The notes under the pieces were generated by a model. The model saw only the letters and a list, made by a program, of their open reading frames with translations. It searched no databases and was not told where the DNA came from. Shown here piece after piece: positions 52,013-64,000 of a DNA stretch of 64,000 nucleotides (position 1 is the stretch's first letter; the number at the start of each line of letters is the position of its first letter). Made by a program: the position numbers and the translations under genes. The stretch covers positions 620,001-684,000 of the forward strand of contig JAFBJZ010000918.1 in NCBI GenBank assembly GCA_016785225.1, read 5' to 3'. The DNA comes from Psettodes erumei. Its lineage: Eukaryota > Chordata > Actinopteri > Pleuronectiformes > Psettodidae.

Positions 52013-52020
52013 GCACACAC
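51950..52020. repeat. (CA)n-rich microsatellite
   Basis: Imperfect CA-rich sequence surrounds a pure AC run of about 15 units (about 51982-52011). Confidence 0.9.
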
Positions 52021-52799
52021 GTTAACAGTTCAGTCAAAGCCCACACAACACAGAGACAAAGAAAGCCATTGAGGGGGATTAAAGTATAAAAGACAGACCG
52101 TAAACACACACAAAAGAAGGTGAAGAAAAGATGCCGGGGAAGAGAATGACAAAGGAGAACAGGACAGCAGTTTCTGGAGATCAAGTTTCCTGCTGTGCTG
52201 CCGCCCTCCGGCAAACTTTCTTGGATTGAGACAAATGTTCCTCTTCGGTGTTTCACCTGTTCCTGCTCTCTACTTCCCGTGATCCAGGCAAGTATTTACC
52301 TGTAAAACAACTTCATAAAACCAGCGATATCTGATTCTTTTTGGCTTGTCTTGAGGTGCGGTAACGAGCTAAAGCTGCAACGTTGACAAATTAGCACCTC
52401 ATAAAGTCATTATGGCAAATGTGCCAGTTGCCAACGACTCATCCAGAAGATACAGAGCAGGGTTGTTGCTCAGCTGAATTCAGTTTTTGTGTCCACGTGA
52501 TGAATGTCTCCTTGATGCTCTGCTTTGGTCTCTACCCCCTCCTGACAGAAATATCTGAATCTTTACCTGCTAAGCATTCCGCTATGTTCACCAACTCATC
52601 TCTGACATTGCTGTTCGGTGCTGGACAGGTCGTGTACAGTGGGTTTGTCAAAGTGTGTTCAGAGCAGAGTTCGGCTACACTTCTCTGAGTTCGTCACTGT
52701 GAGAGACTAAAGCCACGCTAGCACACATTAGCGTACTGCTGTCTTGTTTTAGCATGTTAACGGAACAGGATTTGCTCGTAAACCAAAGTACTGGACAGA

Positions 52800-53460
52800 G
52801 TGAATTCAAGTCAATTCAATTCTATAAACTTTATTTGTCTCTGAGGGGAAATTCCAGACACATAGTAAAATACAATACAATAATATAGTCAGGTGCGTTG
52901 TGGCAGTGAATATAAAATGATATAATCTAAGGAGCGTTTGACACTGCAGTATATGTTAGAAGGAAAATAGCAGCTGAATGAGAAACAATGCCCAACAATG
53001 ATACAGAGATGATATTACAGTTAGCTATATGACGTATCTATACAAAGGATACATTAGAGTAACATGAGTTATAGTAGTGACACAAATTCCAGCTATGCTA
53101 CAGTGAAAAAGTTCCAACAAAGAGGGAGAGAGTCCGACAAAACCTTAACCCCTGAACTGATTGCATACAATGAAAAGTTAAGTGATTGCAATTAAGTTAA
53201 TACAATTCATCCTGAGGTAAACAGAAATTATTGTACTCGACTTTATGGCAATCCACCCAATAGTTGTGAAGGCATTTCACTCAAAACCATATTTGTGAGC
53301 CTCATGGTGGCACTAAAGGAAAAATCAGCGGATCAACCAAAGTCAGTGGGATACAGCCCCTGGGAACATGAATGTTTGTACTATATTTAATTGCAATTCA
53401 TCCTGTAGCTGTTGAGATAGCAGACAACCATGCTAGTAGTATGGCTAAAAATAGTGTTAC
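52800..53460. mobile_element. Degraded teleost interspersed repeats (two families)
   Basis: The first part has CTTTATTTGTCTCTGAGGGG, typical of one common fish repeat end. The second part has CTTTATGGCAATCCACCCAATAG, AAAAATCAGCGGATCAACCAAAG, CCTGGGAACATGAATGT and CAATTCATCCTGTAGCTGTTGAGATA. I recognise these as decayed forms of a very abundant teleost non-coding repeat. No open frame is preserved. Confidence 0.55.
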
Positions 53461-56400
53461 TAAAGCTAGAAGTCCCAGTGTGCTTCACATTTTGATCGGT
53501 CTGTTTTATCCCACGGTATCGAGCTTTCCCGATATAAATAACTGCTCCTGCTGAACTTCCATTGCGTCTCTGTGACCTGGAACAGCAGCGTGCTTTGGTT
53601 CCTGTCAGGTTCTCCTGTCCACAGCAGAAGAGACAGAGTTCAGTTCCCCTCAGTTTGCCAACAAACTAACCATGCCTTCTACAAACAAGCCTGTCTGTCG
53701 ATAATGTAAGGTCCAGCAAATTAGGGACTGGTATAGAAACCCAACTTAAAAAAAAGAAGAAGTGTTCCACAGAGTAAGACAAATCACCTAAAGTCAGTCG
53801 GCTGAAGTAAAAAATGGCTTAAGCCTCTCCAATGTTTGTGTTGCAACACACTTGTCTTGAAAAGCCATTCAGACGTCCAAACGTGGCGGTTAATCAACTT
53901 AAGAAATTGTCTGTGCATCCCACCTGAGGGCAAACCAGAGAGTGGAAGAGGCTGGTCTGAGGCTGGCCGGCCCTCCGTGAACTCTTCGGCGGGTCAGAAT
54001 CTGCATCCTGTTCCTCTCGGCTACATTATTGATGGAGGCTCCTGTTACCACCACTGAGTGTGTGTGCGTACGTGCTTGTGGAAAGTGTACACCTGTAAGT
54101 CACTGTACCTTCCGCTGGGCAGTGTCTCACCTCTGCTGCTCTCTGGGGGAGGGGTTGTCTCCTCCAGCTGATTTTTTTGTCACTTCCTCTCCTCCCCTTT
54201 CCAACTTCTGCATGTTCCCTTGTTATTCCATCACCTCCTTTCTTTTTTCTGTATTAATGTAACCCCACCCCCTGTTCTCTCTCAGGCTTTCATTTCTCAC
54301 TAACAGATGTTCTCTGCACCATGTGGGGGGCATTCCTCTTCTCTGCTGTGAAAGCAAAAGAAAAAGAAGACTTGGCCTACTTGAAGTGGAGAAAAATCAA
54401 AGGAGGACAATGGCGCTGCAACTCCCTGACTCGGCGGTCTTGGCTGTCTTATCTTCTCCTGTATACAGGTGTCAAGTTAAAGATCAGAGTCCTTTTGCCT
54501 TTTTATAACACGTCGCTCCCAGCGATCAACAGTAATCTGAAAGGTCACAGAGGTGCATATACACAACACAAGCAAAACGCTGCACGACTGAGCAGCCGAG
54601 GTGACTGGAATTCGTATAGAAAAATGCTCTCACACACACACGCACATAAACACAAACAGCAGCAAGTGGGAGGCGGGCAGAGAGAGGAAAGCATATACCC
54701 GACTCCTTAGGCCTCCGGGGTTCTTTAAAAATTCAAACATGCCAAAAGAGCACTGTGGGAGTCACTGTGCAGGTCAAGAGTGAGCCAGGGATGAGATGGA
54801 GGGGGGGGGCATGAAAGGAGAGCGGGATGGGGGGTAAGGAGAGAAGGATGAGAGTAAAGTCTTAACACTCGGTAGAGCTTGAAGGAAGTGAGTGAGTGAG
54901 TTTTTGCGTTTCCTGCCAAAAGCAGTGACCCAAGCAGAAAAGGGGGGGGGGGGTCCATGGATGGAGAGTGGGTTGGTGAGGCCATGTACTGACATGGCGG
55001 TTGGACACTGGATGCTGCAGGAAGGTGACCCACTTACACAGAGCCCCCAACCCCCTACCCCAAACACACACACATACTTGCTCTGCACACTCATGAATAC
55101 ACTTGCACCTCACCCGCCGGAGACTGGAAGATGCTTTGTCCTCATTTCAAACCTTAATATGCTTCAAGAGTTGCGGGAGATGAGGTGGGGGCTGCTGTGT
55201 GTGTGTGTGTGTGTGTGTCCTAAAGAAAAAGTACAGACGAAGACCCGGATAAAGAAAAGCAGAGAGGGAAAAAATAAAGGAACTGGGGACATGGAGCAGG
55301 TCGCTGGTACGGTAATAGGTAAGATGTATGAGTGCACACTGGGTGGCCCTTCAGATCAAAATAAATGAGAAGTGAATATGCGGTACCTTGTTATTAAAAG
55401 TGTGTCTGTGAGCATATTTTCCTCCCCACTAATCCAGTACAGTCGTTGACACCGCGCACCACCATGACATTCAGCAGAAAGGTCAACTCCTTGCTGGTAT
55501 GCACGAGATAACAGGCCAGACGCATCTTTAGTCCACCATGGAAAAACAGGGAGATAATACAAGATAACCCCCACATGAATGAAGGGGTGACGGACCTGGG
55601 TCCATTATTTATCCTTTTCATTCTTGTCCATCTGATTGGCATTTACTGTGAATAGGCGCCGTGCATGGAGCAATCAGCGCACTGGGAATTAACTCATTCA
55701 CAACTTTGGAGAGCTCGCAGAGAAGGAGAGCGTGTGCAGAACTTAGTAGAATATATAATATCTCCATCTAGTGGGGAAAATAAATAACAGATTTGTGTTC
55801 ACAGGTCACTGGGCAGGATATTTTCACCTGCCAACAGGAAACTACAAGAGGGATTTCAACTAACTAAAAATACTAAAGTCTGTCATCTGTCACAAATTGT
55901 CTAAATTGCTATGTAAGTGTTATATTTTGAAATGCCTTCCTGCAGCGAGGGGGCAGTGAGTACACTGTGACAACAGCGTGACAGCTCACGCACATTTCTT
56001 AAAAAAACAAATGAAAAACAAGTGCAACGTGTGACAGGTCTACCACACATTGTGATCTTCTGCTCTGATGATCCGATTTGTGCACAAAAAACATCAACTA
56101 AAGCTATAATTTCCCTCTCAGTGTTCTTTTGTTGTTGTTTTTTTCCTGACGGGGCTGATTCAAATCATGATGCTCTGCAGCAGGTCATGTGCAGTGGAAA
56201 AAGAAAGAATGGGGAACTGTTTTTGGACGAGAAGGTATCAGCTCATTTCTTTTGTTCAAGAAAACATGTGGATGATTCGACACTGGATTTTCTGGTTTGA
56301 GAGGCTTTGCAGGGATGAGCAAGGGAAGTCAATTCAGGCTGGAGCGTCTGGACAAGTTTAAAAGGAAAAAAAAGAAATTGCAAGCTTGCTTGGCTCTGTC

Positions 56401-57064
56401 CAAATGAACTAATCCGCCTACTCGTATCTGTAATGCTCACAAATTCACATTTTCTATTTTGCTTGTTTAGTCCATACAATATGTGCAAAAAACAAATTGC
56501 AGATTAAACAAATGTGCTAATGTGTTTTTGTCACATTCAGGCAGAGCCAGGCAAGCTGTTTCCAGAAAGACCATAGAGAAACTTCACTTTTTTTATGTTC
56601 TCTTTGTTTTTCTAATTCACTTCACACCAGCAGAGGTTTAAAACGCTGCTGATCGGCCTCGTCTGGTTCTGGTGTGGATGGGAAGTGACAAATGAGAGGC
56701 TGGTCGGGCGAGCCGTGACAGGATTCATCTGGAAAAGAAAAACACTCCACCTCCTGCAGGAACGACTCACTTTGTGTAGCGGAACAACTTCAGCATCAGC
56801 GCACACTTGGAAGCAGGGTAGTGTAATGGTTCCTACTGCAGGGGAAAAGTGGAAAGCACTTGGCCGCCGCACTGAATATGTAAATGTAATCAACCATCCA
56901 AAGATCATCATAGGATTTGTCAGCGGAGCACGAGTTTTGGTGCTGCTGCGGGTCTCCATCAGCCGGAGAGAGAAACGCAAACACGGGCAGCTGTATTTAT
57001 TATTCAGGTGTTTAGAATAATTATTCATCATCTATCAGCTATCACAGGGCTGAGCTGCACAGGA

Positions 57065-57066
57065 TG

Positions 57067-57098
<32 letters not shown>
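57065..57098. repeat. (GT)n microsatellite
   Basis: About 15 GT units upstream of pprc1, next to an unexplained open segment on the minus strand. Confidence 0.9.
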
Positions 57099-57101
<3 letters not shown>

Positions 57102-58049
57102 GAATCAACCCAGGTTCTGATTCATGTGACTGCAAAGTCACGCAGGGTGTCAGCAGCACAGTAAGTCGTGTGAACACAGCCGTGATGGTGGTGCACAGCG
57201 CGCTGATGTTTTCACGCCGGTCTCCGTGGTTTATAACGTCGAGGATAATGAAGCACTTGGGCGCATTTAACGGCTTTACAGGGCGGGCCGCTCCCATTTC
57301 AAGATAGCTCCCAGTTCCACTATTAGTGCTCTCTCCATTAAAGCCTCCTGCCGTAAAGAGAGAGAAAAAAAAAACAGGTTCAAACAAGCCATTAAATTTA
57401 TAAAGTGTAAGGCCGCCTGAGCAGAGCAGGTGTCTGTTCTCGACATCATTTCTTTTAATAAACGGAAATACCATGATTTTAGTCCATTGGTTCCCCTTCC
57501 TGAAATATGACTGTTGATTGGTACAGGTGATTTGATACAGGTGATACTTCATAAGACGGGTGAATTAGACTAAAGTGACATTGTGTTCGTGTTATTGCTG
57601 CCGCCTGTCGTGTATCTGCTGTATGTTCACTGTGAGTGGGAGCGTGGTGTGGTCATTTGGACTTTAGGTGTCGCTTTTGAGCAACAAATAAAATGAAAAA
57701 AACAGTAATTTAAAAAAATTAAGTTCGACCGTTCGACTGTTGAAGAAATTCTGGTTGTGACCTAATTTAACACCATTAACGTCTTATGAAAACAGTAAAA
57801 AAAAAACAACAACAACAACAAAAAACACTATTTACATATGTTTCTTGTCTCAAACATATGGAAACGGTTCCCTTTACATATGAGTTACAAATTTAACAAA
57901 TAATCAACACCAACCCTTTAATTCTCTGTCTTTGAAGCAAAAATAAAATTGGTGGCTAGTTTACGAGAGAAAACTTCTTGATAGTGATGAATTAATGAAT
58001 TAAACACGCGACTGACCTCAGATCAGATTTCTACTCCTCTCTTCTCTCT

Positions 58050-58165
58050 CCCCAAACGGAGACGGAGGTTTCGAGCTGATCCCAGGTCGGTGCTCCACTG
58101 CGCGCCGCCCGCCGCGGACCACGTGTCTCTGTCCGGCCTGCCAGCGGGCCATGTGGAGCAGCAAG
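58050..58165 (+). promoter_or_regulatory. pprc1: pprc1 CpG-rich promoter / 5' UTR
   Basis: CpG density rises sharply from about 58050 and stays high past 58750, spanning the first coding exon. This is the usual layout of a vertebrate CpG-island promoter. An in-frame ATG at 58151 lies five codons upstream of the chosen start. The one at 58166 (AAGATGG) has the better context and matches the MAAR start of the mammalian protein. Confidence 0.55.
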
Positions 58166-61100
58166 ATGGCGGCGCGGTGGAGGGGGGAAGACGGGGATTT
58201 AAATGCCGTCAACGGCGACTTTCTGGCCGGGGGCCGCCCGGACGAGGTACCGGTTCCCTCACTTTAGCTGGTTTAGCGTATGAATAAGCGCGCGCGGGGC
58301 AGGGCTTGCGCGGTGAAACGGGAGGCGGCGCGAGGCCACATGTGCGCCGGGCGACACGTGGCTCAAACAGGCTAGCGGTGCCGCTGAGGCCGGTGAGCGG
58401 GGAGGGGGGCCCCGACGACCGACCGACCGGCCGGCCGGCACGCCAACCGGACCGTGTCGGCGCGGACGCGTCCGCGTCTCTGCGTTCACCGTGAACGTCA
58501 CCTCCCGTATTAAGAGTTAACGCGCGAGAGCTGGCGGGGGGAGACCGGTGAGTTGGCTCCGGGTACGCGGTGTTCAGACCCGGCCGCCGCCTCAGCGCCG
58601 TCCAGCTCTCCACACTTTGGTGGTGATTTATGCTTCGACACTCCTCGCTCTCCTCTCTCTGCTCCCTCCGAGCTTTACACGAGGTTGTTTCCGGGTTGAC
58701 AAATGGAAGACGCACGTGCGTGTGCGTGCGCGCGCGTATGTCTCTAAATGCGTTGTTAAAGCAGCGCAGGTCCCTGGAGCTCGAGTTTCCGGGGAGCAGA
58801 GATGGTGCTCGGGCTGTGACACCCACCCACCTATCCCGGTCTGCCCGCTGCTCATCTTCACACTCCCTGTCCCACGAAAACTTTATTAAAACTTCACTTC
58901 CTTGGAGACTGAGGCCTTTCTTTGCAGAACATCCTGTTTGACAAATCTTGGCTCTGTGGCTGTGTCAGATTGCCATATGCAGATTTGAAACTTCAAATTA
59001 TAGCTAGTGTAAAAGGAATCAGGCAGCTGCATTTAGTTCTTTGCACTTTTCTTTGAATGGAACCTGCTGCAGTTAGCATTTTTATTTAGTAGTGAGTGCG
59101 TAGGTTTCAATCATCACGTAATTATAAGCAGTTTTCAAGCTGAAGTGGTGGAAGTGTGAGGATTTGTCATTCGCGAACGTGAGATCAGTTTGGGATGTTA
59201 GTCAGACAAAATGAGGAAATAATCAGCGGAAGCAGGAAAAACGCTGACAAAACGTCAGCTGTGCAGATTTGTGTTCAAACACGTTTTAATGATCGGTAGG
59301 TTCGCCGAAACATCCCCAAATTCACCCGCAACGAATCTGACGATCAGTTAAGCTTGTCAAGAAAAAAACGCCATGAAAAGAAAATTCCCCCGCTGCCGGG
59401 CTCGTCCAAAGTTGTCCCTGTCCTCAGTGCTTGTGAACTCAATATCTCTTAAGTTGTGGACAGTCAGCTTGACAGGCCAGGACTCGTGAATATGACCGCA
59501 TTTACACGCGCCATTCTCCGAACACTCATTATTCACAGTACAGTGTCGTTTATTTGTTATCCCAGTTTCATCGACGTGCAGCGATGCAGACTTCTCTCCG
59601 TTGTTTGACGTCGGGGCGTCGCCCCCATTGTTTGGGCGGCTCTTCCTGTTTGCGCCGAGAAAGTTCACGCACTGCGTCCTGCGCCCCAGTTTCAGGCCCC
59701 GTGCTGAGAAGCGTGCTGAAAAATCTGAGGGGTTGGCGTTTGCACAACGTTTCATTTTTCCAAATTTTATTCATTTGCCTCTCTGGGTGTCCGCGTCCTC
59801 TGCAGGCGTTCCTGAGCGGGGGCGACGCCGTGGGCGCGGCGATGGACTCGCGGTCCTGTGCGGATCACTCCATCCTGTCCATCCTGGAGGACTCCCCCGT
59901 CGCAGCGGAGGTCGGTGTCAGCCTTTATGAATCCGTTAACCCCCCCCCCCCGTAGAATCTGACAGCCCAGTCGATAAACCCGGATGCCGCTGGTTCTTTT
60001 CAGGGCAAGAGCGGAGCGGAGGAAGAGAGCGAGACCCTGTTGTCGGCCCTCACCGAGATGCTGGACAGCGTGGGGGACGACGACGGGACCATGTCTCCCT
60101 TCGACGTCCTGCCGGACACCCGGCTCCTCGCCCGGCGAGAGTACAGTGACAGCCCAGCGGTGCGTACGCGCCGGCGGCCATCCCGTAATTATATTTTCTG
60201 CTTCCCGAAAATTAGACTGTCCGTCTGAACAGTTTCCTCCTTCTCTCCAGGCTCCGCCCAAATCGCCGAATGTTACGCTCGCAGTCAAGGGGGGTGGAGG
60301 AGAGGGAGACGAGGGGGAGGCCGGCCTCCCGCAGCTGCTCACGCAACGAGCCGCGAGGGCAGAGAGCGAAGTCGAGGTCTTCACCTCCGCGTCCCTCGTC
60401 AACCTGGTGAAGCTCATGCACAACTACTGCCTGAAGCTGCGCGCGGTGGAGGAGGAGGAGGCGGACTGGCCGAGGCGGAGCCGGCGGCTGCTCTCCCAGG
60501 GGGAGGTGTGGAGGTACGAGCGGCCGGCTGACGATGGCGACGAGGAGATCCACGTCGTGTCGGACGACGAGGAGCCCGCGCAAGGGCCGGCGGCGGGGGG
60601 AGGGGGCGGCGGAGGGAAACCGCTGAAGGGCGTGCTGCTGAACGGAAGCTCGCCCCGGGCGCCGCCGTCCCGGGGGAGGAAGAGAGTGAGCTTCGGCCCC
60701 GTTAAAGTGGCCTCGTTCGACGAATCGGCGGAGGGGGGGCTGAGCGAGAAACCTCTAACAGGTGAGACCGCGTCACTAAACGGCACCGAGGCGCTCGTCG
60801 GGCCGGCGCCAGAGCCCCGGGCGGCGGCGGCGGCGGCGGCCTCGGACGCGAACGAAGACAAGGCTCTGCCAGCTAAACGCGAGACGAAAGCCAAGTCGCT
60901 CAGCCTCCAGCAGTACAGGCAGCTGCGGCAGAAGAGGCAGCCCCCGGCGGCCAAACGGGGCAACCACACGACCAAGTGGCCCTCCGTTTCCGAGCCCCCC
61001 GAGGAGCTGCCCCCCATCCTCTGCCTGCAGGGACACAGCCAGAACTGCTGCGGGCCAAAGACGGCACGCCGCCACCCAGACGCTACCAGAACCAGTACCG

Positions 61101-63902
61101 GTCACCTCCGTCTGCCCGGCAACAAGAATTTATCCCATCGCGCCGCTCTACCGCCGAGTTCTCTCCCCTCGCAGGCAAAGCTGTCCGCGCGTATACAATG
61201 CAGTGGATTAAAGCGCCAAAGGCCCGAATCCAAATCTATCTCACCGTGGAATCCGCCGCTGGATGCCGCAACTACCTCAAACGGGAAAGCGGGTGAAAGC
61301 GAGAAAAGCCCGGCGAAGAAACCCGCATTGCTCAGCAGCGACCCACCAAATCCCGTCCTCGTCCCCCTGCCAGTTCACCAAATAGCATCCGCGCCCCCCG
61401 CCGCAGACTCCGACCTCCACAGCACCACGCACTTACGCAAAATCCAGAGTGCGCCCTCAGCAGCGCTTCCTCAAAGACAGCCGCCGTCCTCCTCCGAGCC
61501 AAAGCACAACGGGGCGTCCGTAAACCAGGAAACTCAAAACAAGTCCGCTGGGACGGCTACGGATGTCTCCCCCGCACCTCGAGCGCCGCGTCCCGCCGCA
61601 ACACGACCCGAGCCCACCTCAGAGCGCGATAAACTGCAGCCGCACAGATGCAGCCCGAGCCCGGCGGAAGAAACCGAGCCGGAACCCGGGAGCCCTCAGC
61701 CGCCGGGTCCAGATCCCGCGGGGCTAACGGAGCGTCCTTCCTCAACGCCGCGCTCCGCTCAGCCGCCGTCTCCGGGAGACGCCCCCGGGCTGGTCAAGAG
61801 GGAGGCATTGTCGGACAGTCCTTCCCCCGAGGAGCCGCCCGCCGCTCGCCAGGCCGGCAGCGGAGCACAGGACGCGACCTTCCACTCAGGTAACTTTTAG
61901 ATCCGACACACAAGAGATAGCGAAACGTGATATGTCGTCACCTGCTGTAGCGATGAAACGTCACCGTTGTGTTTCTACGTCAGGGATCGAAGCGCCCGAC
62001 CTGACCAGCCTGCTGGAGCAGTTCGAGGAAACGCAAGGTGAGCGATCACAGCGCTCGGCCGCGCAGGTACGCCGCTTCGATGCCGACGTCGCGGTTGCCA
62101 CGGTAACCTCTTCTTTCCTTCCGCCCCAGCTAAAGAGGAGAGGGTCGGTGAGATCGGGCCCGCACCCGCGGGATCAAACGCTACCTCCGGGTCACTCCCG
62201 ACCCCCTGCGCGGATCCGCTCGGACCGCCGAGCACCGCGGGGTCACCCGTCGCCCCGAAAGCCGCGGGGAGCCCGCCGCGCGCGGGCGTCCCCGAGCCCC
62301 TGGGCACCGACGTCGTCCTCGGCGCTCAGCAGGGGCAGCCCGCCAGACGCAAGAACCCTCCCCCCAAGGCCATTCAGATCATCGACCCCCGTCCTCTGCC
62401 GTCCAAGAAGACTCACGGCGGCACCTCAGAGCCCCCTGCTGCTCACGCAGTTTCCTGCGTGTACTCCGACCACGACTACTGCGGGCCCGCGGATCACCCG
62501 CCCGCCCGGTGCTGCCCAGCGCAGCAGAGCCAGGCCCCCCTTCCCCAAGGACGTCCCTAAAAGGGCCGACGAATTGCAGGCGGCTCCTCCGGACTCCCGG
62601 AGCGCCGCCGCCCAATGGAGAGCCGAGGCGATGCAGCGTCGCCCCGAGCAACCCGGGACCAGGTCGGAGACGAGCCCGCCCACAGGCCAAGCCCTGCGGT
62701 TTACAGACGCAGGCGAAGATAAGACCTCCCCGTACCCTCTCCCCACGCCTCCACCCAGCCCGCCCGCCCGAGGGAGGGAGAAGAGGAGGAGGTGCGGGAG
62801 AGGCTCCCCCCGTTCCGACTCCAGCTCCAGCTCCCGTCACTCCTCCTGCTCTTCCTCCTCCTCCTCCTCCTCGTCCTCCTCCCGCTCCAGCTCCGCGTCC
62901 CACTCTCTAAAAAGGCCGAGGTAGTGCTCTGTCATCCACGCTCAGTATCCCTCCCAGTTTGTCCCCTGTGCATCATTCCCACGTCTCCGTCTCGCAGGCT
63001 CCGTCGCAGGCGCTCAGAGAGCAGCTCGTGTTCCTCGTCCCCCTGCGGCTCCGTCTCCCATTCACCGCCCCGGCGCTACAGGCTGTCTTACTCCAGGTCA
63101 AGATGCAGCAGGTCCAGATCCAGATCCTGGTCGCAGTCCAGGTCCCGATCACCGTCGCCGCAGATTTGCCGCAGGCAATGGAAAGATGTTTACAGGTTAG
63201 TTAGTTAGTTAGTTTTCCTCATTAGACACAGAATAGAAGAAAAATAAAACATAAGTGTTCTTTTAAGTGTCGTTTCCCTTTGCATCTCCTCACTGGGTTT
63301 CAGTGTAACTTACTTACTTATGGTTCCTTTCCCTACCCCGCGTCGCCACTAATAGGAGCAGAGAGTCCAGGAGGCTCCGGCAGGAGCACGAGATGAGGAT
63401 TCAAAAACTCAAAGCCATCGTGAGTAAAAGTTCACGCCATGCCCGGCCGATGTCTTTGCGGTTTCCCCGAAATGATGCGTAACGGTGAAAATGCTGTCCA
63501 ACAGGACGAGCGCAGGGTGGTGTACGTCGGCCGCATCCGCAGGTCCATGACTCACGACGAGCTGAGAGAGCGCTTTTCGCAGTTCGGAGAGGTGGAGTGC
63601 GTGTCGCTGCACTTCCGAGACAGAGGGTATGTGCGAAAATTTTCTTTCTTTTTTTTTTTTTTTTAAGTTTCACTACAGTTACCTGTGGAGTTTGTTTTCA
63701 TCACTTATCACTACACCAGAATCCAAATCCCGCTCCTTTTGTCCCCGCAGCGACCACTACGGCTTTGTCACATTTTACAACATGGAAGACGCTTTTGCGG
63801 CCATCGACAACGGCGGCAAACTACGGAAGCCCGATGAGCTGCCGTTCGACATCTGCTTCGGCGGTAGGAGACAGTTCTGCAGCTCAAACTACGCCGATCT
63901 AG
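58166..63902 (+). CDS. pprc1: PGC-1-related coactivator (PRC), 3' end beyond window
   Basis: Ten coding exons: 58166-58246, 59806-59910, 60004-60159, 60251-61889, 61984-62037, 62130-62920, 62998-63195, 63356-63419, 63505-63626 and 63751-63902. All junctions agree in phase except for one extra base inside the sixth exon. PRC is a nuclear coactivator of the PGC-1 family that promotes expression of respiratory-chain and growth genes through NRF factors and HCF-1 (family knowledge). Seen in order: the N-terminal activation segment DHSILSILEDS (about 47-57) and LLSALTEML; the conserved LVNLVKLMHNYCL (about 163-175); YRQLRQKRQ and KWPSVSEPP; the DLTSLLEQFE helix; the DHDYC HCF-1-binding motif; Ser-rich and Arg/Ser-rich regions; and an RRM with RNP2 VVYVGRI and RNP1 HYGFVTF, then FDICFGGRRQFC. 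The C-terminal tail exon or exons lie beyond the window. The RRM, the DHDY motif and ldb1 next door separate it from ppargc1a/b. Confidence 0.94.
62484..62557 (+). other. pprc1: Frame break inside pprc1 exon 6
   Basis: The exon (62130-62920) enters in the frame that encodes DHDYC at 62468-62482, and that frame meets TAA at 62558-62560. The downstream Pro/Ser/Arg-rich part and the splice phase at 62920 require the frame one base later. The exon length (791) is one base over what the flanking phases need. The C-run GGCCCCCCTTCCCC at about 62533-62546 is the likeliest site of a spurious or real insertion. Confidence 0.8.
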
Positions 63903-64000
63903 GTGAGAGCCCGAAAACCGCGAACAGGACGCAGGCCAAACGCTTTCACGCGAAGGCGGCTGTTTCTTTTCCTGCGTTCCGATTCTCAACGCCTCTCTCT
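63903..64000 (+). other. pprc1: Start of a pprc1 intron, cut by the window end
   Basis: A GTGAGAG donor follows the NYADL exon. The remaining 98 bases show no exon. Confidence 0.8.

Larger units (their letters stand above)
49151..58050. other. Intergenic region between divergent ldb1 and pprc1
   Basis: About 9 kb with no supported exon. It contains GA and AC/TG microsatellites (for example 49423-49455 and 51982-52011), polypyrimidine and polypurine blocks (about 49790-50140 and 51490-51680), and two zones of degraded interspersed repeats (about 50805-51110 and 52800-53460). The remaining open frames are short and unrecognised. Confidence 0.6.

Noticed and set aside
60976..61296. Competing frame in the large pprc1 exon
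   Set aside because: The annotated frame is open over the whole 1639-nt exon, enters and leaves in the right phases, and carries the family motifs.
61932..62480. Long plus-strand open frame running across 61932-62924 as a single protein
   Set aside because: In its first part it crosses two splice junctions and an intron and runs in the wrong frame: LLEQFE, IQIIDPRPLP and DHDYC all lie in another frame. Only the part after about 62560 is the genuine reading frame.
1..64000. CRISPR arrays, operons, tRNA or rRNA genes, intact transposons, viral insertions
   Set aside because: No direct-repeat/spacer pattern, no convincing tRNA cloverleaf, no rRNA similarity and no transposase or reverse transcriptase frame was seen. 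The sequence is eukaryotic nuclear DNA with ordinary spliced genes.

Overview
The window is a stretch of vertebrate nuclear chromosome, almost certainly from a teleost fish. The evidence is spliced genes with GT-AG introns, CpG-rich gene starts, very many CA/TG and GA/CT microsatellites, and degraded copies of interspersed repeats that are common in teleost genomes. Four protein-coding genes can be assembled exon by exon by following splice sites, reading phase and family conservation. In order and orientation they are kcnip2 (minus strand, last exon cut by the window start), armh3/C10orf76 (minus, complete), ldb1 (minus, complete) and pprc1 (plus, cut by the window end). This is the order and orientation I recall for human 10q24.32 (KCNIP2-ARMH3-HPS6-LDB1-PPRC1), except that no hps6-like gene is visible between armh3 and ldb1.

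Layout: 1-8741 holds nine coding exons of the Kv4 channel-interacting protein kcnip2. 8742-11990 is intergenic and rich in simple repeats. 11990-26950 is armh3, with 25 coding exons that add up to exactly 690 codons including the stop, plus at least one non-coding 5' exon. 26950-30500 is intergenic. 30500-49000 is ldb1, with a long 3' UTR, eleven coding exons totalling 413 codons, and a 12.4 kb first coding intron. 49000-58165 is the repeat-rich intergenic space shared by the divergent ldb1 and pprc1 promoters. 58166-64000 holds the first ten coding exons of pprc1.

The four genes do not form a pathway. They are a conserved neighbourhood: an ion-channel beta subunit, a Golgi PI4KB/GBF1-associated armadillo-like protein, a LIM-domain transcription co-regulator, and a PGC-1-family transcription coactivator.

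I did not find a novel system. The most useful observations are local: an apparent one-base frame break inside a pprc1 exon, a GC-AG intron in kcnip2, an upstream ORF that would stop two bases before the armh3 start codon, a possible alternative first coding exon and a possible alternative promoter inside ldb1, the absence of hps6, and several perfect hairpins or palindromes in introns. Exon boundaries were read by eye without alignment software. Gene identities rest on family sequence knowledge.
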